Both the position numbers and the translations under genes were made by a program. Positions 9,360 to 18,480 of a stretch of 64,000 bases of DNA are shown piece by piece. The notes below the pieces were generated by a model, which did not search any database, was not told the DNA's origin, and saw only the letters and a program-made list of their open reading frames with translations. The DNA lies in contig UQYI01000002.1 in the NCBI GenBank assembly GCA_900545265.1, positions 94,882-158,881 on the forward strand. Direction: 5' to 3'. Source of the DNA: an uncultured Eubacteriales bacterium (lineage in GTDB: Bacteria > Bacillota > Clostridia > Christensenellales > CAG-138). The stretch's first letter is position 1. Each line of letters opens with the position of its first letter.

Positions 9360-9438
9360 AATACAAGAGGAAGGGGTTGACCCTGCCCTGCTCCCCCGGG
9401 GAGCGATCTTACAGGTGAATCGGAGAGGAGAAACGGCC

Positions 9439-10785
9439 ATGAACTATTCGGATATGTACGAGCAGAAACGGATCTCCGCCGCAGAAGCGGCGGCCCTCAT
9501 CAAGAGCGGGGACTGGGTGGATTACGGCTGGACCACCGGCACTCCCGTAGCGGTAGACAGAGAGATTGCCAAACGCCTGCCGGAACTGGAAAACGTAAAC
9601 TTCCGGGGCGGCATCCTTATGTGGGAACCGGCCATCTTCCAGATAGAAGCGCCGGAAAAGCATATGACCTGGAACAGCTGGCACATGGGCGGTATTGAAC
9701 GCAAAGCCATTGCACGTGGGTTCAGCTTTTATGCGCCTATCCGCTATTCCGAACTGCCCCGGTATTACCGGGAAAGCCCTGATCCTTTGGACGTAGCGGT
9801 ATTTCAGGTAGCCCCCATGGATGCCCACGGGTATTTCAACTTCGGTCCCAACGCCAGCCATATGGGAGAGGTCTGCCGCAAGGCAAAGATCGTTATTGTA
9901 GAAGTCAACCAGAACATGCCCCGCTGCCTGGGCGGCTTTGATGAAGGCGTGCACATCAGCGACGTGACCTATATTGTGGAGGGAGATAATCCGCCCATGG
10001 GCCAGATGGGGCCCGCCGCCGCTCCCACCGCCGTGGATGAGGCCGTGGCAAAACTGATCGTGCCCCAGATCCCCGATGGCGCCTGCCTGCAGCTGGGTAT
10101 CGGCGGCATGCCTAACGCCGTAGGCAACATGATCGCCCAAAGTGACCTAAAGGATCTGGGCGTACACACGGAAATGTATGTGGATGCCTTTGTGAACATT
10201 GCCAGAGCCGGTAAGATCACCGGCCGGAAAAAGGCCATCGATCCCGGCCGGCAGGTCTATGCCTTCGGCGCGGGTACCCAGATGCTCTATGACTATCTCC
10301 ACGATAACCCGGCCTGCATGTCTGCTCCGGTGGAATATACCAACGATGTGCGGGTGGTAGCGCAGCTGGATAACTTTATTTCCATCAACAACGCCGTGGA
10401 CATTGACCTTTTCGGCCAGGTAAACGCCGAAAGTGCGGGCGTGAAAAACATCTCCGGCGCCGGCGGACAGATGGATTTCGTTATGGGCGCCTATCTGAGC
10501 AGGGGCGGCAAGAGCTTCATCTGCCTGAGCTCCACCTTCTTTAACAAAAAGACCGGAAAGGCCGAAAGCCGGATTCAGCCCACCCTGACTCCCGGAAGCA
10601 TTGTGACGGATACCCGTCCCACGGTGCACTACATCTGCACGGAATACGGTTTGCTGAACCTAAAGGGACTTACGGCCTGGGAACGTGCGGAAGGTCTTAT
10701 TAACCTGGCCCACCCGGACTTCCGCGAAGAGCTCATCGCCCAGGCAGAAAAGATGCACATCTGGCGCCTGTCCAACAAGCGGTAA
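9439..10785 (+). CDS. but: Butyryl-CoA:acetate CoA-transferase
   Basis: A 448-residue family I-type CoA-transferase that swaps CoA from butyryl-CoA to acetate, releasing butyrate. It has the features of gut butyrate-producer enzymes: [13 protein letters not shown] near residue 24, [14 protein letters not shown] (77-90), the [11 protein letters not shown] loop (220-230) and the likely catalytic Glu245 in HTEMYVDAF. The ATG at 9439 has a GGAGAGGAG site just upstream; longer in-frame starts would lie upstream of the promoter. It is divergent from thl, so the whole acetyl-CoA to butyrate route is encoded here. 4-Hydroxybutyrate CoA-transferase is a close relative, but context favours But. Confidence 0.92.
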   Translation: MNYSDMYEQKRISAAEAAALIKSGDWVDYGWTTGTPVAVDREIAKRLPELENVNFRGGILMWEPAIFQIEAPEKHMTWNSWHMGGIERKAIARGFSFYAPIRYSELPRYYRESPDPLDVAVFQVAPMDAHGYFNFGPNASHMGEVCRKAKIVIVEVNQNMPRCLGGFDEGVHISDVTYIVEGDNPPMGQMGPAAAPTAVDEAVAKLIVPQIPDGACLQLGIGGMPNAVGNMIAQSDLKDLGVHTEMYVDAFVNIARAGKITGRKKAIDPGRQVYAFGAGTQMLYDYLHDNPACMSAPVEYTNDVRVVAQLDNFISINNAVDIDLFGQVNAESAGVKNISGAGGQMDFVMGAYLSRGGKSFICLSSTFFNKKTGKAESRIQPTLTPGSIVTDTRPTVHYICTEYGLLNLKGLTAWERAEGLINLAHPDFREELIAQAEKMHIWRLSNKR

Positions 10786-10882
10786 GCGCAGCGATCTGCA
10801 CGGGGCACACGGAGCCTGACCCTCCGCCCGAGGCTGCCTGCAGCGCTGCCCTTCTGTTGTTAAACCGATCCTGTTTTGAAAG

Positions 10883-10923
10883 CGGATCTGCCGCCCGCCG
10901 GGGCTGCGGATCCGTTTTGTTTT
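10883..10923 (+). terminator. Terminator after but
   Basis: A 9-bp stem (CGGATCTGC with GCGGATCCG, one G-U pair) followed by TTTTGTTTT, about 100 bases after the but stop. Confidence 0.75.
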
Positions 10924-10981
10924 GGCAGTTCCACCGTTTTATTGCGCGATGCTCCATGAAAACAGCCGGAAAGCGAGGCGT

Positions 10982-11080
10982 GGGGGCGCACTGCGTGCCT
11001 GACGGCACGCCTGCGGGGCATGGCCCCGCAGAGTTCCGGCGGCAGAGCCGCCGGAACGTGCGCCCCCGGGCTGCGTATAC
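10982..11080. repeat. Cloverleaf-forming intergenic repeat, copy C (inverted)
   Basis: Reverse-complement orientation of copies A and B. Outer stem 10982-10991 with 11058-11067 encloses the same three hairpins in reverse order. Loops differ and the GTTCCGGC hairpin is longer here (GTTCCGGCGGC/GCCGCCGGAAC), with both arms changed together, so the stem is preserved. GTATAC lies 7 bases beyond the outer stem (11075-11080). The rest of 10924-11251 holds no gene. Confidence 0.85.
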
Positions 11081-11251
11081 ACTCCCGTCCCGTAAGCCAG
11101 CGGCTCCGCTCCATCTGTCCTTCCCCTTGCATGCAGGCTGTCACAACTCCCCCTTTGTACCGAAAACAATCCATACTTTTACAGTCATTCCGTACTCTTG
11201 ATTTAATAAACCATTCAGACGAATTCGGTCTTTTTTACGTTCTGTGCCGTA

Positions 11252-11280
11252 TTGTCATACGGAATGGATTGTGTTATAGT
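11252..11280 (+). promoter_or_regulatory. Promoter of the hydrogenase operon
   Basis: TTGTCA and TATAGT with a 17-base spacer, 46 bases before the first start codon of the operon. Confidence 0.75.
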
Positions 11281-11326
11281 GATGCCAAAGGGAATTTACT
11301 ATCTTGACTTAAATGAGGAAAAGGAT

Positions 11327-12067
11327 ATGCAGTTAGAAAAGATGCTGGCCATCCGCAACAACAAGATCGTGTATGTGGACGGCGACACCTGCTACAAGGT
11401 TTTTAATGAGGATTACCTCAAGGAGGATATATTTAAAGAAGCCTATAATCAGGTCCGTGTAGAAAGTCTGGGGCTCAGCGTGCCCAAAGTGCTGAGCGTG
11501 ACCACCGTGGAGGGCAAGTGGACCCTCTCCTCCCAGTTCATCCCCGGCAGGACCCTTTCCCGCCTGATGACCCTGGAGCCGGAAAAAAAGGCGGCCTACA
11601 TGGAGCTTTTTGTCCGGGTGCAAAGGCAGATGCACAGCCGGAACTGTCCCCAGCTCACCCGCCTGCAGGAGAAGATGGATAACCGCATCAGCCGCACGGA
11701 TCTGCCCGCCACGGTGCGCTATTCCCTCCATGAAGATATCCTCTCCATGCCACGGGAGAACCACATCTGCCACGGGGATCTGGTGCCCTCCAATGTGCTC
11801 ATCCGCAAGGGCGACGGCGTTCCTTTCATTTTGGACTGGAGCCATGTGACCCGCGGGTATGCCCCTGCCGATGCGGCCCGTACCTATCTGCTTTTTACAC
11901 TTAATGAAGATAAAGAGGGTGCAGAGCTGTATCTGTCCCTGTACTGCCGGGAATCCGGTCTGGATGAAAAAGAGATCCGCCGCTGGCTCCCCGCTGTGGC
12001 TGCCTCCCAGCTGGTACTGGGCAATGAGGCCGAACGGGAGATCCTTCATGCCTTTATCGGCGTATAA
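11327..12067 (+). CDS. APH/choline-kinase-like phosphotransferase
   Basis: A 246-residue protein of the aminoglycoside-phosphotransferase/choline-kinase fold. The N-terminal lobe begins with MQLEKMLAIRNNKIVYVDG and a KVF strand likely holding the ATP-contact Lys. The catalytic loop is HGDLVPSNVLI near residue 150, followed by the metal-binding FILDWSH near residue 168. The ATG at 11327 is chosen over an upstream in-frame ATG (11264) that overlaps the promoter. It is the first gene of an operon with two NuoE-like proteins, two [FeFe]-hydrogenases and a phosphatase, so a regulatory or small-molecule kinase is more likely than drug resistance. The substrate is unknown. Confidence 0.8.
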   Translation: MQLEKMLAIRNNKIVYVDGDTCYKVFNEDYLKEDIFKEAYNQVRVESLGLSVPKVLSVTTVEGKWTLSSQFIPGRTLSRLMTLEPEKKAAYMELFVRVQRQMHSRNCPQLTRLQEKMDNRISRTDLPATVRYSLHEDILSMPRENHICHGDLVPSNVLIRKGDGVPFILDWSHVTRGYAPADAARTYLLFTLNEDKEGAELYLSLYCRESGLDEKEIRRWLPAVAASQLVLGNEAEREILHAFIGV

Positions 12068-12091
12068 AGTTTTGAAAAGAGGTTTTAGTCT

Positions 12092-12331
12092 ATGACGATT
12101 CTGGTCTGCATCGGTTCCTCCTGTCACATCAAGGGTTCCCGTCAGGTGGTGGAAGCCCTGCAAAAGCTCATCCGGGAGCATCATCTGGGCGACAAAGTCA
12201 TGCTCCGCGGCACCTTCTGCCTAGGGCGGTGTCAGGAGGGCGTGTGCGTTTCTATCGGAGACAAATTCTTCTCCGTTTCTCCCGAAAACGTGGAAGCATT
12301 CTTCCGGGAAAATGTTCTGAATAAGGTATAA
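12092..12331 (+). CDS. NuoE-like [2Fe-2S] thioredoxin-fold ferredoxin 1
   Basis: A 79-residue protein with the thioredoxin-like [2Fe-2S] ferredoxin pattern seen in NuoE/HydA-associated subunits. Candidate ligands are C6 and C11 (CIGSSC) and C43 and C47 (FCLGRC). It probably moves electrons to or from the hydrogenase modules downstream. It starts 24 bases after the kinase gene and ends 4 bases before a second, paralogous gene. Confidence 0.85.
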   Translation: MTILVCIGSSCHIKGSRQVVEALQKLIREHHLGDKVMLRGTFCLGRCQEGVCVSIGDKFFSVSPENVEAFFRENVLNKV

Positions 12332-12335
12332 TCCC

Positions 12336-12599
12336 ATGCTGATACAGATCTGCGTAGGCTCTTCCTGCCATCTCAAGGGCACGGAACAGATTATCAGCCT
12401 CTTTCAGCAGGCGCTGAAAGAGTATGCCCTGGAGGAAGAAGTGACTCTGGCCGGGAGCTTCTGCACCGGCCGCTGCAACCGCACGGGCGTTACCGTCACT
12501 GTGGACAACGCCGTTTACCCTGGCATAACACCTGAAAGCTTCCCCGCCTTTTTTGAAGAACGGATAGCCCGCCCCCTGGGCGCATGCAAGGTCTGCTGA
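12336..12599 (+). CDS. NuoE-like [2Fe-2S] thioredoxin-fold ferredoxin 2
   Basis: An 87-residue paralogue of the preceding protein with the same spacing of candidate cluster ligands (C6, C11, C43, C47; CVGSSC and FCTGRC). The C-terminus ends in a further CKVC. Two consecutive small proteins of this type, without NuoF partners nearby, are typical of operons for sensory or group B/C [FeFe]-hydrogenases rather than the trimeric bifurcating enzyme. Possibly each serves a different hydrogenase of the operon. Confidence 0.85.
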   Translation: MLIQICVGSSCHLKGTEQIISLFQQALKEYALEEEVTLAGSFCTGRCNRTGVTVTVDNAVYPGITPESFPAFFEERIARPLGACKVC

Positions 12600-12635
12600 T
12601 CCCCTAAAATCCCCTATAAGCGAGGTATTTCTGCC

Positions 12636-14309
12636 ATGGACTGTCTGACACTGAAGAAATCCAACTGCAAGAACTGCTACAAATGCATCCGTCATTGCCC
12701 GGTCAAATCCATTCGCTTTTCCGGCAATCAGGCCTATATCATCGGGGCTGAATGCATCCTCTGCGGCCACTGCTTTGTGGTGTGTCCCCAGAATGCCAAG
12801 CAGATCGTGGACGAAACGGAAAAAGCCAGAGTGCTCCTGCAAAGCGGGGAAAAGGTCATCGTGAGCCTGGCCCCCTCCTTCATGGCCAACTATGAGGGCG
12901 TGGGTATCGACGGTATGCGGGAAGCCCTGAAGCAGCTGGGCTTCTTTGACGCAGAAGAAACGGCGATGGGTGCTACCATCGTAAAAAACGAGTATGAACG
13001 CATACTGGACGAGGAGCAGCGGGATATCCTTATTTCCTCCTGCTGCCACAGTGTGAACCTTCTCATCCAGAAATATTTTCCGGATGTGCTGCCCTATCTG
13101 GCGGACGTGCTTTCCCCCATGCAGGCCCACTGCAAGGATATCAAGCGCCGCTATCCCGGCGCCAAAACGGTGTTTGTCGGCCCTTGTGTGGCCAAAAAAG
13201 ACGAAGCCCAGCGCTGCGAAGGGCTGGTGGATGCCGTGCTGACTTTTGATGAGCTCTCCGCCTGGCTCAAGGCCGAGGGGATCGAACTGAAGCAGGCCCA
13301 GCATCCGCTGGAACATTCCCGGGCCCGGTTCTTTCCCACCACGGGGGGGGTGCTGAAATCCCTGTCTCACGAAAATCCCCGGTATACCTATATGGCCATG
13401 GACGGGGTGGAAAACTGCATGGCTGCCCTGCGGGAGATCCAGGCCGGCACGCTGCACAACTGCTTTATAGAAATGTCTGCCTGTGTGGGCAGCTGCGTAG
13501 GCGGCCCCGTAATGGAAAAATTCCACCATACCCCCGTCCACAGCTATACCGCCGTAGCCAAGGCCGCCGGGAAACTGGATTTTGAGGTGCTGCAGCCGGA
13601 ACATTTCTCCCTGCAAAGGCCCTTTTTGCCCCTGGACAGGCACAGCCGCATGCCTTCGGAGCGGGAGATCAGCGACATTCTCCTGCAAATGGGCAAAAAG
13701 CGGGCCGCCGATGAGCTCAACTGCGGTACCTGCGGCTATGACACCTGCCGTGAAAAGGCCATTGCCGTATATCAGGGCAAGGCGGAGATCTCCATGTGCC
13801 TGCCCTACCTGAAGGACAAGGCAGAAAGCTTTTCCGATACCATTGTGCGCAACACCCCCAACGGTCTTATCGTTCTGAACGAAAAGCTGGAGGTGCAGCA
13901 GATCAACCGCATTGCACTGAAGATCCTGAACATCCGCTATGCCACGGATATTCTGGGGGATCAGGTGGTGCGGATCATGGATCCGGATGACTTTATGAGC
14001 GTCCTTTCCAGCGGCCGGAGCATCCACGATAAGCGGGTATATCTGGCAGAATATGAAAAGTACGTGGAAGAGACCATCGTATACGATAAAGAATACCGGC
14101 TGCTTGTATGCATCCTCCGGGATGTCACCGAAGAAGAGGAGATCAAGGCCCAGAAGGAGAACATGCGCAGCCAAACAGTAGAGATCGCCGACAAGGTGGT
14201 GGATAAGCAGATGCGCATCGTACAGGAGATCGCATCCCTCCTGGGAGAGACAGCCGCCGAAACCAAAATCGCCCTCTCCAAGCTCAAGGAGTCCATCAGT
14301 AATGAATAA
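12636..14309 (+). CDS. Sensory [FeFe]-hydrogenase with PAS domain (HydS type)
   Basis: A 557-residue multidomain protein. An N-terminal 2x[4Fe-4S] ferredoxin module (CKNCYKCIRHCP and CILCGHCFVVCP, residues 9-50) leads into the H-cluster domain. Candidate H-cluster ligands are C136/C137 (ISSCCHS), C184 (FVGPCVAKK) and C283/C287 (ACVGSCVGGP), all diverged from catalytic M-group motifs. A further Cys cluster (NCGTCGYDTC, near 365-375) and a PAS-like domain (about 400-500) with a C-terminal helix follow. This is the layout of group C putative H2-sensing hydrogenases. It overlaps the phosphatase gene by 8 bases, consistent with a sensor-effector pair. Confidence 0.88.
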   Translation: MDCLTLKKSNCKNCYKCIRHCPVKSIRFSGNQAYIIGAECILCGHCFVVCPQNAKQIVDETEKARVLLQSGEKVIVSLAPSFMANYEGVGIDGMREALKQLGFFDAEETAMGATIVKNEYERILDEEQRDILISSCCHSVNLLIQKYFPDVLPYLADVLSPMQAHCKDIKRRYPGAKTVFVGPCVAKKDEAQRCEGLVDAVLTFDELSAWLKAEGIELKQAQHPLEHSRARFFPTTGGVLKSLSHENPRYTYMAMDGVENCMAALREIQAGTLHNCFIEMSACVGSCVGGPVMEKFHHTPVHSYTAVAKAAGKLDFEVLQPEHFSLQRPFLPLDRHSRMPSEREISDILLQMGKKRAADELNCGTCGYDTCREKAIAVYQGKAEISMCLPYLKDKAESFSDTIVRNTPNGLIVLNEKLEVQQINRIALKILNIRYATDILGDQVVRIMDPDDFMSVLSSGRSIHDKRVYLAEYEKYVEETIVYDKEYRLLVCILRDVTEEEEIKAQKENMRSQTVEIADKVVDKQMRIVQEIASLLGETAAETKIALSKLKESISNE

Positions 14310-15474
14310 CCTGTGCGCCGATATAGGCTATAAGAGCATCAACCACGAAGGAGAGCAGCTCTGCGGTGATCATGTGGATATTGTGGAACAGGGTGAAAAC
14401 TCTACCGTCATCGTCCTGGCAGACGGTCTGGGCAGCGGCGTAAAGGCCAGCATCCTTTCCACCCTGACCAGCAAGATCATCTCCACCATGATGGCCGAGG
14501 GTCTGCCCTTGGAGGAATGTGTTTCCACCATTGCGGCTACCCTCCCCATATGCTCTCAGCGGGGGGTCGCCTATTCCACCTTTACCATTCTGCACCTGAT
14601 CCGCAATGAGACCGCCGAGCTCATTCAGTATGATAACCCTGCGGTCATTTTCCTTAGGAATTTTGAAAACGTGGATTACCCCATGCAGGAGCTGCACATA
14701 GGCGGCAAGCAGATCTATAAATCCTCCATCCGCCTGCAGGAGGATGATATCTTCATTGCCATGAGCGACGGATGTCCTCATGCAGGCATCGGTATTGCCT
14801 ATAACTTTGGTTGGAAGCGGGAGGAGATCATGGATTTCATGGCCTCCATCGCCCCGGCAGGCTATACGGCCAAAACTCTTTCCACCATGCTGGTGGATGA
14901 GTGCGACAAGCAGTACGGACACCACCCGGGAGACGATGCCACGGCCTGCGTGGTGCGCATCCGCCGCCGGGAGCCCATGAATCTGCTCTTCGGCCCGCCC
15001 CGGCACCGGGACGACTGCGACAGAATGATGTCACTGTTCTTCAGCAAGGAGGGCAAACACATTGTCTGTGGCGGCACCACCTCCTCCATTGCCGCCAGAT
15101 ATTTGGGAAAGCCCCTGCGGGCCAGCCTGAACTTTGAGCGCAGCGATGTGCCCCCCATTGCCGAAATTGAAGGGGTGGATCTGGTCACGGAAGGCGTGAT
15201 CACCATCAACAAGGTACTGGAGTATGCGCGGGACGCTCTCGGAGGCAATGAGCTTTACGAGCAGTGGAGCCTCAATAAGGACGGTGCCAGCCGCATCTGC
15301 CGGCTGCTGTTTGAAGAAGCTACGGATATTAACTTCTTTGTCGGCCGGGCGGTGAATCCCGCCCATCAGAACCCGGATCTGCCCATCACCTTCAACATAA
15401 AGATGAACCTGGTGGAGCAGCTCAGCCAGTGCCTGCGGGACATGGGCAAGCGGGTCAAGGTCATTTACTTTTAA
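14302..15474 (+). CDS. SpoIIE-family PP2C-type protein phosphatase
   Basis: A 390-residue serine phosphatase. The metal-binding signatures VLADGLGSGVKAS (near residue 38), FIAMSDGCPHAG (near 150) and GDDATACVVRI (near 212) match the SpoIIE/PP2C domain. The C-terminal 170 residues, with GGTTSSIAARYLGK, form an extra domain common in hydrogenase-linked members. The start overlaps the sensory hydrogenase gene, so the two products are probably made in fixed ratio, with H2 or redox state sensed by the hydrogenase and passed to this phosphatase. The phosphoprotein target is not encoded nearby. Confidence 0.88.
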   Translation: MNNLCADIGYKSINHEGEQLCGDHVDIVEQGENSTVIVLADGLGSGVKASILSTLTSKIISTMMAEGLPLEECVSTIAATLPICSQRGVAYSTFTILHLIRNETAELIQYDNPAVIFLRNFENVDYPMQELHIGGKQIYKSSIRLQEDDIFIAMSDGCPHAGIGIAYNFGWKREEIMDFMASIAPAGYTAKTLSTMLVDECDKQYGHHPGDDATACVVRIRRREPMNLLFGPPRHRDDCDRMMSLFFSKEGKHIVCGGTTSSIAARYLGKPLRASLNFERSDVPPIAEIEGVDLVTEGVITINKVLEYARDALGGNELYEQWSLNKDGASRICRLLFEEATDINFFVGRAVNPAHQNPDLPITFNIKMNLVEQLSQCLRDMGKRVKVIYF

Positions 15475-15526
15475 AAGAATTCCCCCCAGAAAGGCGCTTT
15501 TACAAAAGGCGAAAGGTTCCCATATT

Positions 15527-16951
15527 ATGAGAAAGTTCGATACCAATGTCCAATACACCAAGTATCTGGTGCTGCGGGAGGTGGCCCGGGAGGCCTGGGC
15601 CGACACCCTTTTGGATAACGCGGCGGATATTCCCCAGCGCATTGCCCCCAATGGCAGTCAGGCTACGGACTGCTGCGTCTATAAGGAACGGGCTGTTCTG
15701 GCCGAACGGGTGCGCATGGCCGCCGGCGGCCACCGGGATAATCCCAATATTATCGAGGTCATCAACGTGGCCTGCGATGAATGCCCCATGGGCGGCTTTG
15801 AAGTAACAAATTCCTGCCGGGGCTGCCTGGCACACCGCTGCATGGATGTATGCCCCCGGGGCGCCATCAGCTTTGACAGCCGCCATACTGCGCATATAGA
15901 TAAATCCAAGTGCGTCAACTGCGGTCAGTGCGCCAAAGTATGCCCCTACAGCGCCATTGCCGACAGAAAGCGCCCCTGCATCAATGCCTGCAAGATCAAG
16001 GCCATCACCATCGGAGCGGATCAGGCGGCCTCCATTGATAACAACAAATGCATTTCCTGCGGCGCCTGCGTATACCAGTGCCCCTTTGGCGCCATTATGG
16101 ACAAGAGCTTTTTGCTGGATGTGATCGACATTCTGAAAAAAAGTGAAAACAACACCAAATACAAGGTATTTGCCGTGGTGGCCCCTTCCATTTCCAGCCA
16201 GTTTACCTATGCAAAGCTGGGGCAGGTGGTCAGCGGTCTGAAGCGGCTGGGCTTCCATACCGTGGTGGAGGCTGCCCTCGGTGCAGATATGGTGGCCGAT
16301 GCCGAAAGCCGGGAACTGGTGGAAAAGGGCTTTTTGACCAGCTCCTGCTGCCCGGCCTTTGTCAGTTATATAGAAAAGGCTTTCCCCTCCCTGCTGCAGA
16401 ACGTTTCCCACAATCTTTCCCCCATGGCGGCATTATCCAAATATCTCAAGGAGCATGAATCCCCCTGCAGGATCGTGTTCATTGGGCCCTGCACCGCCAA
16501 AAAAGCAGAGATCTGCCGGGAAAATGTGCGGCCTTATGTAGATGTGGTCATGACCTTTGAAGAGCTTCAGGCACTGTTTGACAGCCGGGATATGGATATC
16601 ACCACCCTGCCGCTGGACGTGCTGGACAACGCCTCCTACTTCGGGCGGATATTTGCCCGGTGCGGCGGCCTTTCCGATGCGGTAGCCCAGGGCATCAAGG
16701 AACACGGCGATACCTTCAACCTGAAGGCCCTTTCCTGCGATGGCATAGAGGAATGCCGCATGGCCCTGCTCAAAGCCTCCAAGGGCAAGCTGGACGCCAA
16801 CTTTGTGGAAGGCATGGCCTGCATCGGCGGCTGTATCGGCGGTGCCGGGTGCCTGACCCACGGAGAAAAGAGCAAGCTCCAGGTAGACAAATACGGTATG
16901 GAAGCTCACGAAAAAACCATTTCCGATGCCATTTCCGTGCTGAACAAGTAA
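15527..16951 (+). CDS. [FeFe]-hydrogenase, group B-like
   Basis: A 474-residue iron-only hydrogenase. After a 90-residue N-terminal region come several [4Fe-4S] motifs (CRGCLAHRCMDVCP, CVNCGQCAKVCP, CISCGACVYQCP). The H-cluster domain has candidate ligands C274/C275 (SSCCPAF), C322 (GPCTAKKAE) and C432/C436 (ACIGGCIGG), the group B pattern. A role in ferredoxin-linked H2 metabolism is inferred. It closes the operon 52 bases after the phosphatase gene and is followed by a strong terminator. The maturases HydE, HydF and HydG are not in this window. Confidence 0.9.
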   Translation: MRKFDTNVQYTKYLVLREVAREAWADTLLDNAADIPQRIAPNGSQATDCCVYKERAVLAERVRMAAGGHRDNPNIIEVINVACDECPMGGFEVTNSCRGCLAHRCMDVCPRGAISFDSRHTAHIDKSKCVNCGQCAKVCPYSAIADRKRPCINACKIKAITIGADQAASIDNNKCISCGACVYQCPFGAIMDKSFLLDVIDILKKSENNTKYKVFAVVAPSISSQFTYAKLGQVVSGLKRLGFHTVVEAALGADMVADAESRELVEKGFLTSSCCPAFVSYIEKAFPSLLQNVSHNLSPMAALSKYLKEHESPCRIVFIGPCTAKKAEICRENVRPYVDVVMTFEELQALFDSRDMDITTLPLDVLDNASYFGRIFARCGGLSDAVAQGIKEHGDTFNLKALSCDGIEECRMALLKASKGKLDANFVEGMACIGGCIGGAGCLTHGEKSKLQVDKYGMEAHEKTISDAISVLNK

Positions 16952-16964
16952 CTTTTTCCCTGCC

Positions 16965-16996
16965 GCCCCGGGGCCTGCGCCTGCCGGGGCTTTTTT
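16965..16996 (+). terminator. Terminator of the hydrogenase operon
   Basis: GCCCCGG/CCGGGGC stem with a 12-base loop, followed by TTTTTT, 13 bases after the stop codon. Confidence 0.85.
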
Positions 16997-17030
16997 GTTG
17001 ATAAAGCGGCTTGCCCGGGAAACCGGGGGG

Positions 17031-17138
17031 GAGCTGCACGCCGTGGCTCCAGCTCCAGCAGCAGCGGCAGGGGCTGTGCCCCTCCGCTGCGATTGGCGCC
17101 CGAAGGGCGCCAATGGTGCAGCTCCAGGCCCCGTATAC
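17031..17138. repeat. Cloverleaf-like element D, different sequence but same plan
   Basis: Outer stem GAGCTGCAC (17031-17039) with GTGCAGCTC (17116-17124) encloses strong hairpins GCAGCGG..CCGCTGC (17061-17090) and ATTGGCGCCC..GGGCGCCAAT (17092-17114), plus a weaker pairing between 17040 and 17058. GTATAC lies 8 bases beyond the outer stem (17133-17138), as in copies A to C. It again sits between a terminator and the next promoter. Confidence 0.65.
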
Positions 17139-17211
17139 CGGGAAGTCTTCAATATCCGGCACATATGAAAATTCAGACTGCCTTTTTTTGCACTTCTGCA
17201 GACAATGCCTG

Positions 17212-17240
17212 TTGCTCCTTTTTAAGACACAGGGTATACT
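17212..17240 (+). promoter_or_regulatory. Promoter of the glycosyltransferase gene
   Basis: TTGCTC and TATACT with a 17-base spacer, about 100 bases upstream of the ATG at 17342. Confidence 0.7.
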
Positions 17241-17341
17241 ATATGACAGATCTCAAAAGCAGGAGCAGTCTTTTTTAGACGTTTCCGCCCACTGCTTTTT
17301 TTAAAATCGCTAACCCATTACGATCCTACAGGAGGTGCCTC

Positions 17342-18448
17342 ATGAAGATCCTTCTGCTGAGCTGCAGCACCGGCGAAGGCCACAACCACTGTGCCATGGC
17401 CGTGGGAGAAGCCCTGCAAAGTCTGGGCCATACCGCCGACTTTCTGGATATGCTCCATCTGTGCGGGGAGCCCGGCCCCCTGAGCTTTGATAAGGTGCTC
17501 AACCGCATTTCTGCCAAAGCACCGGATGTTTTTGGCATGATGTACCACGCCGGAGCCATGTACAGCGCCACGGGGGTCACCTCCCCCATCTATCTGGCCA
17601 ACATCCGCCATGCCCGGGAGCTGAAGGACTATATGCAAAACCACGACTATGAAGCCGTAGTCTGCTCCCACCTGTTCCCCATGGAAACATTGACCTATCT
17701 GCGCCGGAATGAAAAGGAAAGCATCCCCTGTTACGGTATCCTCTCAGACTATACCTGCATCCCCTTCCTGCCGGAAACGGAGCTGGACGGCTACTTTCTT
17801 CCCCACGAAGAGGTGCGTGCTGCCTGTGCGGCGGCGGGTATGCCGAAAGAGAATCTTTATGTAACGGGTATGCCCGTCAGCAGCCGCTTCTGCACCGTCC
17901 TCTCCAAAGAGGATGCCCGAAAGGCGCTGAATCTGCCGCCGAACAAGCGCATCTATCTTGTTATGACCGGCGGCATCGGCTGCGGAGACGCACTGAACCT
18001 GTGCCGTTCCATCCGGCGGATTCCGGATAAAAACGCCCTGCTCTGCGTACTCCCCGGCCGGAATGAAGAGCTGCGCCAGGCCCTTATGCAGGCATTCCCG
18101 CCGGAGGAAGTGTGCAGCGTGCCCTTTACGGACCAGGTGCCCGCCTATATGCGGGCATCGGATGTGCTGCTTTCCAAGGCAGGCGGTATTTCCAGCTCGG
18201 AAGCGGCAGTGCTGGGGATCCCTCTGGTACATACCATGGCTATCCCGGGGGTAGAAACGCTCAACGCTTCCTTCTTCGAAAGCCACGGCATGTCCCTGTT
18301 CGCCGGGAATTTCTATGAAGCCGCCCGCTTTGCCGACAGGCTCCTGTTTGACAGGGAACTGGCCTGCTCCATGCTGCAGGCTCAAAACGCCTGCATTCCC
18401 AAAGACGGGGCTATGGCCATCGCCCGCCGCATCGTGCAAGCCCGCTAA
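17342..18448 (+). CDS. MGDG-synthase/UgtP-like lipid glycosyltransferase
   Basis: A 368-residue GT28-type enzyme. The N-terminal domain starts MKILLLSCSTGEGHN, the glycine-rich acceptor-binding loop of monogalactosyldiacylglycerol synthase and UgtP. The C-terminal nucleotide-sugar domain has VMTGGIGCGD and the SKAGGISSSEAAVLGIP donor-binding motif near residue 280. It probably adds sugar to diacylglycerol at the inner membrane face, making membrane glycolipid or a lipoteichoic-acid anchor. The ATG has an AGGAGGTG ribosome site. It is followed by a membrane protein gene with the same direction. Confidence 0.85.
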   Translation: MKILLLSCSTGEGHNHCAMAVGEALQSLGHTADFLDMLHLCGEPGPLSFDKVLNRISAKAPDVFGMMYHAGAMYSATGVTSPIYLANIRHARELKDYMQNHDYEAVVCSHLFPMETLTYLRRNEKESIPCYGILSDYTCIPFLPETELDGYFLPHEEVRAACAAAGMPKENLYVTGMPVSSRFCTVLSKEDARKALNLPPNKRIYLVMTGGIGCGDALNLCRSIRRIPDKNALLCVLPGRNEELRQALMQAFPPEEVCSVPFTDQVPAYMRASDVLLSKAGGISSSEAAVLGIPLVHTMAIPGVETLNASFFESHGMSLFAGNFYEAARFADRLLFDRELACSMLQAQNACIPKDGAMAIARRIVQAR

Positions 18449-18480
18449 TCCTTTTTACCATCTGTTTGGAGGTTTTTTCT

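Noticed and set aside
10860..11201. Short open frames on both strands near copy C
   Set aside because: They are products of the palindromic repeat; none has a ribosome site or protein-like composition.
12252..14174. 640-codon open frame on the minus strand
   Set aside because: Antisense shadow of the sensory hydrogenase, whose cluster motifs and overlaps with neighbours are convincing.
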